Shown: positions 39,427 to 47,822 of the stretch, piece after piece | Layout of the letters: each line of letters opens with the position of its first letter | Position numbering within the stretch: position 1 is the first letter of the stretch | Source of the DNA: WHSW01 sp963846565 | GTDB taxonomy: Bacteria; Actinomycetota; Thermoleophilia; Solirubrobacterales; 70-9 | Length of the DNA stretch: 64,000 bases | NCBI GenBank assembly: GCA_963846565.1 | Contig: CAWJWL010000005.1 | Location: 1,736,001-1,800,000 of the forward strand | Direction of reading: 5' to 3' | Position numbers and translations under genes: made by a program | The notes under the pieces: model-generated | Database searches by the model: none | Told to the model about the DNA's origin: nothing | The model's input: the letters and a program-made list of their open reading frames with translations, nothing else

Positions 39427-40911
39427 GTGACTGCTGATACCGAAAAGAACCGCTGGCTGGCGCTCTACGTCCTGTGCGGCGGCATGCTGATGATCGTGCT
39501 CGACGCGACGATCGTCAACGTCGCGCTGCCGACGGTGCAGGAAGACCTCGGGTTCTCGCAGTCCAATCTGGCGTGGGTGGTGAACGCCTATCTGATCGCG
39601 TTCGGTGGGTTGCTGCTCCTCTCCGGGAGACTGGGCGACCTGCTCGGGCAACGCCGTGTGTTCCTCGTTGGGCTCGCGGTGTTCACCGGGGCTTCACTGC
39701 TCTGCGCGGTCGCTCAGACCCAGGGCATGCTGATCGGCGCCCGCTTCCTCCAGGGCGCCGGTGGCGCCGTCTCTTCGGCCGTCATCCTCGGGATGATCGT
39801 GACGATGTTCCCCGAGCCGCGGGAGCAGGCGAAGGCGATCGGCGTGTACGGGTTCGTCGCCTCCGGCGGCGCCTCCGCCGGACTCCTCCTCGGCGGCGTC
39901 CTCACCGAGGCGATCAACTGGCACTGGATCTTCTTCGTCAACGTCCCGATCGGCCTCGTGGTCGCCTTCCTCGCGATCCGACTGGTCGACGACCGCCCCG
40001 GGATCGGCCGCGAGAAGGGCGCCGACGTTCCCGGCGCGATACTCAGCACCACCGGCCTGATGCTGGGCGTGTACGCGATCCTGGAGGCCGGCGAGAACGG
40101 GTTCGGCAACGCGCAGACGATCGTCTTCGGCGCGATCGCGATCGCGCTGATCGCCGCCTTCTTCCTGCGCCAGGCGCGGATCGAGACGCCGCTGATGCCG
40201 CTGCGCCTCTTCCGCGCTCGCAACGTCGCCGGCGCCAACCTCGTCATGGGGTTCCTCGTCGTCGGCTTCTTCAGCATGTTCTTCCTCGGCGCCCTCTACC
40301 TGCAGGGGATCCTCGGCTACGACGCGCTCGAGGTCGGGCTCGCGTTCCTGCCCTCCTGCCTGGTGATGGGCACGCTCTCGCTCGGCTACTCGGAGAAGCT
40401 GATCATGGGCTTCGGGGCCCGCCGGACGCTGATCTCCGGCCTCGTCGCCTCGTTGGCCGGACTGCTCCTCTTCACGCAGACCCCGGTTGACGGCGACTAC
40501 TGGGTGCACGTGTTCCCCGTCCAGATCCTGTTCGGCCTCGGCGCCGGTCTCGCCTTCCCGTCGCTGATGACGCTCGCGATGTCCGGTGCGACGCCGAGCG
40601 ACGCGGGGCTGGCATCGGGCCTCGTCAACACGACGACTCAGGTCGGCGGCGCCATCGGGCTCGCGGTCCTGACCACGCTCGCGACCGGGCGTACCGACAA
40701 CCTGCTGGCCGAGGGGACCCCCGTCGACGAGGCGCTCAACTCGGGCTATCACCTCGCCTATCTGGTCGGCGCGGTCCTGATCGGATTCGCGATCGTCGCC
40801 GCGGTCACGGTCCTGTGCCCGGATCCGAAGCGCGAGGGCGCCGAGGACGATGGCGGGCATGGCGAGATCGATCGCGCCGGCGGGGAGCTCGCCTACAACG
40901 AGGCCGGTTAG
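39427..40911 (+). CDS. DHA2-family (EmrB/QacA-like) multidrug efflux MFS transporter
   Basis: 494 aa with fourteen predicted membrane segments. Motif C-type and DHA2 hallmarks: LDATIVNVALPTVQEDLG, WVVNAYLIAFGGLLLLSGRL, GDLLGQRRVFLVGLAVFTGA and FLQGAGGAVSSAVILGMIV. It probably exports lipophilic drugs by proton antiport. The GTG start has GGGAGA upstream. The minimal TetR-like gene follows by 20 bp on the same strand and may regulate it. The tail (EREGAEDDGGHGEIDRAGG-like) is cytoplasmic. Confidence 0.9.
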   Translation: MTADTEKNRWLALYVLCGGMLMIVLDATIVNVALPTVQEDLGFSQSNLAWVVNAYLIAFGGLLLLSGRLGDLLGQRRVFLVGLAVFTGASLLCAVAQTQGMLIGARFLQGAGGAVSSAVILGMIVTMFPEPREQAKAIGVYGFVASGGASAGLLLGGVLTEAINWHWIFFVNVPIGLVVAFLAIRLVDDRPGIGREKGADVPGAILSTTGLMLGVYAILEAGENGFGNAQTIVFGAIAIALIAAFFLRQARIETPLMPLRLFRARNVAGANLVMGFLVVGFFSMFFLGALYLQGILGYDALEVGLAFLPSCLVMGTLSLGYSEKLIMGFGARRTLISGLVASLAGLLLFTQTPVDGDYWVHVFPVQILFGLGAGLAFPSLMTLAMSGATPSDAGLASGLVNTTTQVGGAIGLAVLTTLATGRTDNLLAEGTPVDEALNSGYHLAYLVGAVLIGFAIVAAVTVLCPDPKREGAEDDGGHGEIDRAGGELAYNEAG

Positions 40912-40931
40912 GCGGCCTCGAGGTGGTGACG

Positions 40932-41201
40932 ATGCTCGCCGAAGACTGGGCTACGGCCTCGGAGCCCGAGGCGGCAGAGGGGGGACGGACCTTCAACGAG
41001 CTCGCGCGCAGAGCGCAGATCGTCGATGCCGCGATCGCCGAGATCGCCGAGCGTGAGGACCGCGGCGCCTCGCGCGAGCAGATCGCCGAGCGCGCGGGGC
41101 TCGTCAGCACGACCGTGATCGACCTCTACTTCGCCGGCCGCGCCGACCTCGAGTCGGCCATCGTCAAGGAGGTCCGCCGGCGCCTGTCGGACCGCGGCTG
41201 A
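40932..41201 (+). CDS. Minimal TetR-like DNA-binding protein (no ligand domain)
   Basis: 89 aa. Residues about 25-80 are a TetR-type helix-turn-helix: IVDAAIAEIAEREDRGAS, REQIAERAGLVSTTVIDLYF and AGRADLESAIVKEVRRRL. TetR proteins normally add a ligand-binding domain of more than 100 residues; here the protein ends right after the DNA-binding domain. No downstream frame continues it, so this is a naturally short protein or a truncation. It could dimerise with a partner or bind DNA constitutively. It follows the MFS gene closely, suggesting local control of efflux. Confidence 0.6.
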   Translation: MLAEDWATASEPEAAEGGRTFNELARRAQIVDAAIAEIAEREDRGASREQIAERAGLVSTTVIDLYFAGRADLESAIVKEVRRRLSDRG

Positions 41202-41238
41202 TCGAGGCGCGAGGAATAATCGCCCTCGAGGCGAGTCG

Positions 41239-42402
41239 TTGAGCGCGGAACCGGAGACGACGCGGGCCCGGCTGAGCGTCCTGCTCGATGAGCAGGCGGC
41301 GCTGCGGCGGGTGGCGACCTTCGTCGCCGGCGGGCCCGACCCGGCGGATGTCTTCGAACGGGTCTGTGCCGAGGTCGGAGGGGTCCTGGGGATCGAAGGC
41401 ACGAACCTGACGCGCTTCGAGGACGACGGGACGCAGACCGTGCTCGCCGGCTGGAGCACCGACGAGGGGCGTACGTTCCCGGTCGGCGGCGGGATCCCGA
41501 TCGGCGGGGACGCGGCGGTACCGAAGGTCGCGCGCACCGGCCGGCCGGCACGGGTCGACGACTACTCGACGGTTGACGGCGAGCTCGCCGGGATGATCCG
41601 AGCGGCGGGCATCGCCTCGGCGGTCGCCGCCCCGATCACCGTCGCCGGCAAGCTCTGGGGCGCGATCGTCGCGACGACGAGCGCCGTGGGGGCCTTCCCG
41701 CGCGACACCGAGGACCGGATCGTCCGCTTTGCCGAGCTCGTCGCGGACGCGATCGCCAACGCCGACGCGCGCGAGCAGCTCGCCGCCTCCCGCGAGCGGA
41801 TCGTCGCCGCCGGCGACCAGGAGCGCCGCCGGCTCGAGCGCAACCTTCATGACGGGGCGCAACAGCGGCTCGTCAGCCTCGCGTTGGACCTCAACCTCGC
41901 GCGCTCGCGGCTCGACGGCGATCCGGCCGGAGCGGGGGAGATGCTCGCAACCGCCGCGGACGAGCTCGAGCTCGCGCTCGAGGAGCTTCGCGAGCTCGCT
42001 CGCGGACTCCACCCGGCGATCCTCGCCGACCGTGGTCTCGCCCCTGCGCTCGCCGGCCTCGCGAGCCGGGCGCCGCTGCCGGTCGCGATCGAGACGGTCC
42101 CGGACGAGCGCCTGCCGGAGCGGCTCGAGGCGGCCGTGTACTACGTGATCGCCGAAGCGCTCACCAACACGGCAAAGCACGCGCGGGCGAGCTCGGCACG
42201 GGTGCGCGTCGTCCGCGAGTCCGGGCGGATCTGCGTCGAGGTCGCCGACGACGGCGTCGGGGGGGCGGACGCGCGCTCCGGGACCGGTCTCCGGGGCCTC
42301 TGCGACCGCGTCGAGGCGCTGGGCGGCGAGCTCGACTTTCACAGCCCGCCCGGCGGCGGGACCACGATCGCGGGCGTCTTCCCGATCGGCGGAAGAGCCT
42401 GA
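41239..42402 (+). CDS. GAF-domain sensor histidine kinase (NarL-type)
   Basis: 387 aa, TTG start. Residues about 20-175 are a GAF domain (LRRVATFVAGGPDPADVFER; AAPITVAGKLWGAIVATTS). HisKA_3 motif: QERRRLERNLHDGAQQRLVS with the phosphorylated His. ATP-binding domain: YYVIAEALTNTAKHARASSA (N box), VEVADDGVGGAD (G1) and GTGLRGLCDRVEALGG. No membrane segments, so it is a cytosolic sensor. No response regulator is adjacent; the one at 44444 belongs to the next kinase but might serve both. The ligand is unknown. Confidence 0.85.
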   Translation: MSAEPETTRARLSVLLDEQAALRRVATFVAGGPDPADVFERVCAEVGGVLGIEGTNLTRFEDDGTQTVLAGWSTDEGRTFPVGGGIPIGGDAAVPKVARTGRPARVDDYSTVDGELAGMIRAAGIASAVAAPITVAGKLWGAIVATTSAVGAFPRDTEDRIVRFAELVADAIANADAREQLAASRERIVAAGDQERRRLERNLHDGAQQRLVSLALDLNLARSRLDGDPAGAGEMLATAADELELALEELRELARGLHPAILADRGLAPALAGLASRAPLPVAIETVPDERLPERLEAAVYYVIAEALTNTAKHARASSARVRVVRESGRICVEVADDGVGGADARSGTGLRGLCDRVEALGGELDFHSPPGGGTTIAGVFPIGGRA

Positions 42403-42407
42403 ACGCC

Positions 42408-42863
42408 TCAGGCGCGCGCCGGCGGGCGATCGCCGATCCAGTAGCGCGGTCCGGGACCGCGAGCGCCGACCCGGTCGCCCGGATTGGAGAGCTTGCAGCG
42501 GTCGAGCGAGAGGCAGCCGCAGCCGATGCACTCCGTCAGTCCCGCGCGGAGACGTTCGAGCTCGGCGATCCGCTCGTCGATGCGCGTCGTCCAGCCGCTG
42601 GAGAGCCGCGACCAGTCGCGCCGCGTCGGCGCGCGGTCGGGCGGGAGCTTCGCCAGTTCGCCGCCGATCTCGTCGAGGCTCAGGCCGACCCGCTGCGCGA
42701 AGACGATGAAGGCGATCCGCCGCAGCACCGCACGGCGGTAGCGGCGATGGCCTGAACCAGCTCGCTCGGAGGAGATCAGCTCCTTCTCCTCGTAGAAGCG
42801 CAGCGCCGAGGACGCGACGCCGCTTCGTCGCGAGACCTCGCTGATCGTGAGCAGATCCTCCAC
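42408..42863 (-). CDS. soxR: Redox-sensitive MerR-family regulator SoxR
   Basis: 151 aa from GTG. MerR HTH: LLTISEVSRRSGVASSALRF with YEEKELISSERAGSGHRRYR. A dimerisation helix follows, then the [2Fe-2S] cluster motif CIGCGCLSLDRC and KLSNPGDRVG, which sets SoxR apart from other MerR proteins. It senses redox-cycling compounds and superoxide by cluster oxidation. The divergent promoter at 42890-42920 carries a near-consensus sox box, and the DUF5519 gene opposite is its probable target. The GTG lies right after GAGGGA, so the exact start is a little uncertain. Confidence 0.9.
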   Translation of the reverse strand: MEDLLTISEVSRRSGVASSALRFYEEKELISSERAGSGHRRYRRAVLRRIAFIVFAQRVGLSLDEIGGELAKLPPDRAPTRRDWSRLSSGWTTRIDERIAELERLRAGLTECIGCGCLSLDRCKLSNPGDRVGARGPGPRYWIGDRPPARA

Positions 42864-42889
42864 TCCCTCGACGTTAGCGCGGATCGCGC

Positions 42890-42920
42890 TTGACTTCAAG
42901 TTCACTTGAGCTTGTAGCGT
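42890..42920 (+). promoter_or_regulatory. SoxR-dependent promoter (sox box between -35 and -10)
   Basis: Minus-35 TTGACT (42890-42895) and minus-10-like TAGCGT (42915-42920) are separated by 19 bp, the over-long spacer that MerR-family activators correct. The spacer holds the dyad CTTCAAGTTCACTTGAGC (42894-42911), close to the known sox box CCTCAAGTTAACTTGAGG. It reads toward the DUF5519 gene at 42951. Confidence 0.75.
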
Positions 42921-42950
42921 GTGGCGCACCCCCATGCACAAGGAGCAACG

Positions 42951-43304
42951 ATGACGACGACACAGAGCACGCGGACGGCCGGCGAGCAGATCACCGAGAA
43001 GGTCACCTCCTGGGCCGGCGTGAGCGCCGAACACGGCGACCGAGGCGAGTTCTCCTTCAAGGTGGGCCGGCGCGAGATCGGCCACCTCCACGGAGATCGC
43101 GTCGCCCACTTCGGCTTTCCCAAGGACGTCTGGACGGAGCTCTTCGATCAGGGCCGGATCGACTACCACCCGGTCTTTCCCGGCAAGCCCGGTTTCGGAG
43201 CCCGGGTGATCGACGACGACGGCGACATCCGCGACGTGATCGCGATCATGCGGATCAACTACGACCGCGCGATCGCCCGTTACGGGCTTCCCGAGGACGC
43301 GTAA
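42951..43304 (+). CDS. DUF5519 (luciferase-type domain) family protein
   Basis: 117 aa, ATG with AAGGAG at seven bases. GEFSFKVGRREIGHLHGD, AHFGFPKDVWTELFDQGRI and HPVFPGKPGFGARVIDDDGD match the small luciferase-domain/DUF5519 family of alpha-helical proteins with conserved His residues in GHLHG and YHPVFP. The function is unknown in bacteria. The SoxR-type promoter 31 bp upstream suggests a part in the response to redox-active compounds. The next gene is in the same frame, just after its stop. Confidence 0.75.
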   Translation: MTTTQSTRTAGEQITEKVTSWAGVSAEHGDRGEFSFKVGRREIGHLHGDRVAHFGFPKDVWTELFDQGRIDYHPVFPGKPGFGARVIDDDGDIRDVIAIMRINYDRAIARYGLPEDA

Positions 43305-43514
43305 CCCACGCTCGCCCACCGGGTAGCAGGTCACATCGAGGACCAATCGACGTCAGCCCACCCCGAGGCGGTCGAGGTTCTCGCCGATCTGATCGCCGAG
43401 CTCGACTCCGCGACCGAGGCAGGAGAGTTCTACGACCATGTCTGTGAGGCCCTCTGCCGGCTCACGTCGCTCGAGCGCGCCGGCCTGCTGCTCTACGACC
43501 CGCGCACGGAGGCC

Positions 43515-44447
43515 GTGCGCTCGGTCGGCTCGCACGGGCTCGACAAGGATCTGATCGGCGAGGTCGAGGGCACCCTCGACGAGACCCCGATCGCGCAGCG
43601 CGCGCTGGCGCAGAATGCCGTCGTCGCCGCCTCTGAGACGCTGGCGAGCCAGCTCCCGCCTCGCTATGCCAAGTTCGCCGGCATCAAGACCCTGACCTGC
43701 ACCCCGGTGGCCGCCGGCGGCCGCTGGTTCGGGGTGATCTTCGCCGACCAGGGAGGCGGCCGGTTCGAGCCGACCGCCTCGGAGCGGGAGACGATGCTCA
43801 CCTTCGGCCGCCTCGCGGCGCTCGCGGCGAGCGTCGAGCGCGCCACCCGCCAGGAGGAGCGAACGCACCGGCTCTCCGAACGGGTCGGCCTCGTGCGCGA
43901 CATTCACGACCGCGTCATGCAGCGGCTCTTCGGCGTCACGCTCGCCCTCGGCGCCGATGGCGCGCTCGATGACGAGGAGCGTCAGACCTGTCACGACGAG
44001 CTGCAGAAGGCACTCGGCGAGCTGCGCTCCGCGCTCGTGCGCCCGGCCGAGGCCGAGCGGCGCCCGCCGCGGACGACCCTGCGCGAGCTCGTCGGTCGCC
44101 GCGCCGAGCGGACACCGCATCTCGCGGTGGACTGGGCCGAGGGCGTCGACGTGCCCGAGGCGCTCGAGTCGCTGTCGCAGTCGGTGTTCCTGGAGACGCT
44201 TCGCAACTGCGAGAAGCACGCGCGGGCGACCCGGATCGAGGTCCGCGTCGATGCGCCCGACGACGCGTTCGAGCTCGAGGTGACGAACGACGGGACGATC
44301 GGAAGCGGATCGGGAGCCGGAGCGGGACTCGGGTTGCGGCTGCTCACCCTGGAGGCCCTGCAGGAGGACGCGCTGGTCGAGTTCGGGCCGCTCACCGAGG
44401 GTCGATGGCACGTGCGCATGGTCGGGCCGGCCGGAGGCGCCGCGTGA
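43515..44447 (+). CDS. GAF-domain sensor histidine kinase (start uncertain)
   Basis: 310 aa from GTG 43515, but in-frame sequence from about 43335 also codes for the start of a GAF domain (EVLADLIAELDSATEAG; FYDHVCEALCRLTSLER) with no ATG, GTG or TTG available. So the real start is a rare codon (ATC at 43335 is well placed), or a start was lost to a base error. GAF continues to about residue 110 (GIKTLTCTPVAAGGRWFGV). The kinase part has VRDIHDRVMQRLFGVTLALG (His), LETLRNCEKHARATRIEV (N box) and VTNDG. The stop overlaps the response-regulator start (GTGA), giving a classic two-component pair. A cytosolic sensor of unknown signal. Confidence 0.75.
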   Translation: MRSVGSHGLDKDLIGEVEGTLDETPIAQRALAQNAVVAASETLASQLPPRYAKFAGIKTLTCTPVAAGGRWFGVIFADQGGGRFEPTASERETMLTFGRLAALAASVERATRQEERTHRLSERVGLVRDIHDRVMQRLFGVTLALGADGALDDEERQTCHDELQKALGELRSALVRPAEAERRPPRTTLRELVGRRAERTPHLAVDWAEGVDVPEALESLSQSVFLETLRNCEKHARATRIEVRVDAPDDAFELEVTNDGTIGSGSGAGAGLGLRLLTLEALQEDALVEFGPLTEGRWHVRMVGPAGGAA

Positions 44448-45061
44448 GCACCAAGACCCAAGAGCTGGCGCTCAAGGTGCTCGTCGTCGACGACCACGAC
44501 GTCGTCCACTGGGGATTTCGCCTGCTGCTCGAGCGCCAGCCCTGGGTCGAGCGGTGCGCCGCGGCGGCGGACGCCGAGGAGGCGCTCGAGCTTGCCGGGC
44601 AGATGCAGCCCGACGTCGCGCTTGTCGACCTCTTCATCGGCGCGGAGTCCGGGGCGGAGCTGACCCAGGAGCTGCTCCAGCGCTCGCCGGAGACGCGCGT
44701 GCTCCTGATCAGCGGAGCCGGCACCGTCTCGCGCGCAGTCGCGACGGCCGCCGGGGCCTCCGGCTTCGTCTCCAAGGACTGGGGCGCGCCGGACGTGGTC
44801 AAGGCCGTCCGCATGGTGGCGCTCGGGATGGAGGTCTTCGGGTCACAGGAGACGCCGCCGGTGCCGACGATGCTCTCGGCTCGCGAGCGCGAGGTGCTCG
44901 AGCAGATCGCAACGGGGTCGACCAATCCCGAGATCGCGAGCCGCCTCTACCTCTCTCCGCACACGATCAAGGAGCACACCAGCTCGATCTACCGCAAGCT
45001 CGGCGTCCGCAACCGCGCCGAGGCCGTCCAGCACGCCCAGCGCCTCGGCCTGATCGGCTGA
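44444..45061 (+). CDS. LuxR/NarL-family response regulator
   Basis: 205 aa from GTG overlapping the kinase stop. Receiver domain: KVLVVDDHDVVHWGFRLLLE, phosphoacceptor Asp62 in VALVDLF, conserved SGA and K in FVSKDWG. C-terminal LuxR HTH: LSAREREVLEQIATGSTN, PEIASRLYLSPHTIKEHTS, SIYRKLGVRNRAEAVQHA. It is the partner of the kinase just upstream and may also receive phosphate from the orphan kinase at 41239. A GC-rich hairpin follows 43 bp after the stop. The regulon is unknown; the FAS-II operon begins next. Confidence 0.9.
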   Translation: MSTKTQELALKVLVVDDHDVVHWGFRLLLERQPWVERCAAAADAEEALELAGQMQPDVALVDLFIGAESGAELTQELLQRSPETRVLLISGAGTVSRAVATAAGASGFVSKDWGAPDVVKAVRMVALGMEVFGSQETPPVPTMLSAREREVLEQIATGSTNPEIASRLYLSPHTIKEHTSSIYRKLGVRNRAEAVQHAQRLGLIG

Positions 45062-45104
45062 GAGCCGATCTCGACCGCCCCGACCCCCCGACCGGTTCGC
45101 CTTC

Positions 45105-45122
45105 ACCCCCCGGGCGGGGGGT
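45105..45122 (+). terminator. Hairpin terminator after the response regulator
   Basis: ACCCCCC (45105-45111) pairs with GGGGGGT (45116-45122) around GGGC. Very stable, followed by TTA. It separates the two-component operon from fabD. Confidence 0.55.
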
Positions 45123-45155
45123 TACCCGTCGGTAGGCCTTAACCGGGCCCGCCTC

Positions 45156-46052
45156 GTGGAGAACTATCACCCGATGGCCGCGACGGCGAGCCCGGATGGG
45201 CAGACAGCGATTCTCTTCCCCGGTCAGGGGAGCCAGGCGGACGGCATGCGCGAGCTCGTCGCCGAGCACTGCCCTGAGCTGCTCGAGCTGGCGCTCGCCT
45301 CTTATGGCGGCGACCCGTTCGCCCACGCGGGCGAGAGCACAGCCGCCGCGCAGCCGGCGATCTACTGCGCCTCGCTCGCGCACTTCGCCCGTGCGGGCGA
45401 ACCCGAGGCCGAGCTCTTCGCCGGTCACTCGCTTGGCGAGCTGACCGCGCTCGCCGCCGCCGGTGCGATCGAACCCGGCGAGGGTCTGCGGCTGGCGCTC
45501 GAGCGCGGAGCTCTGATGGAGACGGCGGGACGCGAGTCCCCCGGCGGAATGGTCGCCCTGATCGGGGACGGGGAGGCCGCTCGCGAGCTCGCGGCCGCCT
45601 GCGGCCTGGTGATCGCGAACGACAACAACCCCGGTCAGCTGGTCGCCTCCGGCCCCCTCGAGGCTCTCGATCGGGCTCAGATGGAGGCGAAGGCACACGG
45701 CGTGCGCCGGGCGATGGTCCTCCCGGTCGCAGCCGCGTTTCACTCGCCCGCGATGCTGAGCGCCGTGCAGCCGTTTCGCGACCGGCTCGAGGCCGCCGCG
45801 ATCGGAGTGCCCGCCCGCCCGGTGATCTCATGCTCGACCGTCGCCGAGCACCGACTGCCCTCGCAGATCCGCGACGAGCTCGCCGACGCTCTCGTCCGCC
45901 CGGTGCGTTGGCGCGAGACCGTGATCGAGCTCGAGGCGCGTGGTGCGACCCGCTTTCGCGAGACTGGTCCGGGCCGGGCGCTCGCCGGGATGGTCAAGCG
46001 GACACTCGACGGCGTCGACATCGGCCCGCTCGAGGAGCCCGTCCGTGCTTGA
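45156..46052 (+). CDS. fabD: Malonyl-CoA:ACP transacylase
   Basis: 298 aa. Motifs: ILFPGQGSQADGM, the nucleophile in ELFAGHSLGELTALAAAGA (Ser92), and the His in VAAAFHSPAM. It moves the malonyl group from CoA to ACP to supply FAS-II. GTG 45156 is the upstream choice; ATG at 45174 gives a protein six residues shorter. First gene of an eight-gene operon on the plus strand, overlapping fabH by 8 bp. The end PLEEPVRA is in register with the family. Confidence 0.9.
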   Translation: MENYHPMAATASPDGQTAILFPGQGSQADGMRELVAEHCPELLELALASYGGDPFAHAGESTAAAQPAIYCASLAHFARAGEPEAELFAGHSLGELTALAAAGAIEPGEGLRLALERGALMETAGRESPGGMVALIGDGEAARELAAACGLVIANDNNPGQLVASGPLEALDRAQMEAKAHGVRRAMVLPVAAAFHSPAMLSAVQPFRDRLEAAAIGVPARPVISCSTVAEHRLPSQIRDELADALVRPVRWRETVIELEARGATRFRETGPGRALAGMVKRTLDGVDIGPLEEPVRA

Positions 46053-47061
46053 CGCGGCCGCCGAGCAGCTCTCGCCCCGCCCGAGCCCCGACCCGGCGGC
46101 TACGCCGCGCCCAGGTGGCTCGGCGGTGCTCGGGATCGGCGTCGCGGTGCCCGAGACGCGGGTTACGAACGAGCCGATCGCGGCGCACCTCGGCGTCAGC
46201 GATGAGTGGATCCGCTCGCGCACGGGGATCGGCGAGCGCCGGATTGCCGCGGCGGGCGAGACCGTCGTCGGCCTCGGGGCCACCGCGGCCGGCAGGGCGC
46301 TCGACGCCGCCGCCGTCACGCCGGCCGACGTCGACCTCGTCCTCGTCGCCACCGTCAGCCATGAGCGGCTGCTCCCGGGCGCCGCCCCCGAGCTGGCCGC
46401 CCGCACCGGCGCCGAGCGGGCGGGCGCCTTCGATCTCGGCGCCGCCTGCGCCGGGTTCGTCTACGGGCTCTCGCTCGCGGCCTCGCAGGTGGAGTCCGGG
46501 CGGGCGGAGAAGGTCCTCGTCGTCGGCGCCGACGTGCTCTCGCGAATGACCGATCAGGACGACAAGCGCACCGCGGCGCTCTTCGGCGACGCCGCCGGCG
46601 CCGCGGTTGTCGGCGCCGCCGCCGAGGGGCGGATCGGCCCGGCGGTGCTGGGCTCCGACGGCTTCGAGACCGAGTTGATCACGGCCGAGCACGACGAGCG
46701 GCTGATCCGGATGAACGGCCACGACACGTTCCGCGAGGCCGTCAACCACCTCAGCGAGGCGACCAGCGCTGCGGTCGCGCGCTCGGGGCGGACGACGGAC
46801 GAGATCGACGTCTTTGCCTTCCACCAGGCGAACGCCCGCATCCTCGCCGCCGTCGGCGAGAGGCTCGGCCTCGACCCGGACCGGGTCATCAACTGCATCG
46901 ACCGATTCGGCAACACCTCCGCCGCCTCGATTCCGCTCGCGCTCGCCGATGCGGAGGAGCGCGGGGTGCTCGCCGACGGCGCGGCGGTGCTCGTCGCCGG
47001 CTTCGGCGCCGGTCTCACCTGGGGCGCGATCGTGATCGAGTGGGGGCCGGGTGATGCCTGA
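46045..47061 (+). CDS. fabH: 3-oxoacyl-ACP synthase III (KAS III)
   Basis: 338 aa from GTG, overlapping fabD. Catalytic triad: Cys135 in LGAACAGFVYGL, His in FAFHQANARI, Asn in DRFGNTSAASIPLAL. The N-terminal 25 residues (SPRPSPDPAATPRPGG) are a Pro-rich extension that is unusual for FabH and may be untranslated if a later start is used. It condenses acyl-CoA with malonyl-ACP to open fatty acid chains; primer choice (acetyl or branched) cannot be read here. Overlaps fabG by 8 bp. Confidence 0.9.
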   Translation: MLDAAAEQLSPRPSPDPAATPRPGGSAVLGIGVAVPETRVTNEPIAAHLGVSDEWIRSRTGIGERRIAAAGETVVGLGATAAGRALDAAAVTPADVDLVLVATVSHERLLPGAAPELAARTGAERAGAFDLGAACAGFVYGLSLAASQVESGRAEKVLVVGADVLSRMTDQDDKRTAALFGDAAGAAVVGAAAEGRIGPAVLGSDGFETELITAEHDERLIRMNGHDTFREAVNHLSEATSAAVARSGRTTDEIDVFAFHQANARILAAVGERLGLDPDRVINCIDRFGNTSAASIPLALADAEERGVLADGAAVLVAGFGAGLTWGAIVIEWGPGDA

Positions 47062-47779
47062 GGGGTGCGCGGTGGTCACCGGGGCAGCGCGCGGCATCGG
47101 CGCCGCCAGCGTCCGGGCGCTCGCCGAGGCCGGGTGGCCGGTGCTCGTCAACTACCGCAGCGACGCAGAGGCGGCCGAGGGCTTGGTCGGCGAGGTCGAG
47201 GCTGCAGGCGGCCGGGCGCACGCCCACCGCGCCGACATCACCGATCCCGCCGAGGTGGAGGAGCTCTTCGGTGCGGCCGAAGGGCGGTTCGGCACCGTCC
47301 TCGTGCTTGTCAACAACGCCGGGGTCCGTGTGGACGGGCTCGCGCCGCAGCTCGCCGCCGAGGACTGGCACTCGGTCATCGACACGAACCTCTCGGCGGC
47401 CTTCCACACCACGCGCCGTGCGCTGCGCCCGATGCTTCGTGCGCGCTTCGGCCGGATCGTCAACGTCGCCTCAGTGGTCGGCCTGCGGGCGAATGCCGGG
47501 CAGTCGAACTACGCCGCTTCGAAGGCGGGACTGATCGGGATGACGAAGACGGTCGCGGTCGAGGTCGCTCGGCGCGGGATCACCGTCAACGCCGTCGCCC
47601 CGGGTCTGGTCGACACCCAGTTCACCGAGGGGATCGGCAACGGCCTCGCCGACGGCATCCCGGCGCGGCGGACCGGGACGCCGGAGGAGGTCGCCGCGTG
47701 CATCGGCTTCCTCGCCTCAGAGCAGGCCTCCTACGTGACCGGAACCGTGCTGACCGTCGACGGCGGCCTCAGCGCCTGA
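47054..47779 (+). CDS. fabG: 3-oxoacyl-ACP reductase
   Basis: 241 aa SDR. TGAARGIGAASVRALAEAG for NADPH binding, VLVNNAGVRVDGLAPQ, INVASVVGL, and the Tyr-Lys pair in NYAASKAGLIGMTKTVAVEV. C-terminal GVPxxTG-like part: SYVTGTVLTVDGGLSA. Its place between fabH and acpP supports a role in FAS-II over other SDR roles. ATG at 47054 follows a GTG one codon upstream; either may be used. A gap of 43 bp to acpP holds AAAAGGAGACAG. Confidence 0.9.
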   Translation: MPEGCAVVTGAARGIGAASVRALAEAGWPVLVNYRSDAEAAEGLVGEVEAAGGRAHAHRADITDPAEVEELFGAAEGRFGTVLVLVNNAGVRVDGLAPQLAAEDWHSVIDTNLSAAFHTTRRALRPMLRARFGRIVNVASVVGLRANAGQSNYAASKAGLIGMTKTVAVEVARRGITVNAVAPGLVDTQFTEGIGNGLADGIPARRTGTPEEVAACIGFLASEQASYVTGTVLTVDGGLSA

Positions 47780-47822
47780 GCTTCAACGCGAACGACGACA
47801 AACCGAAAAGGAGACAGATCGA

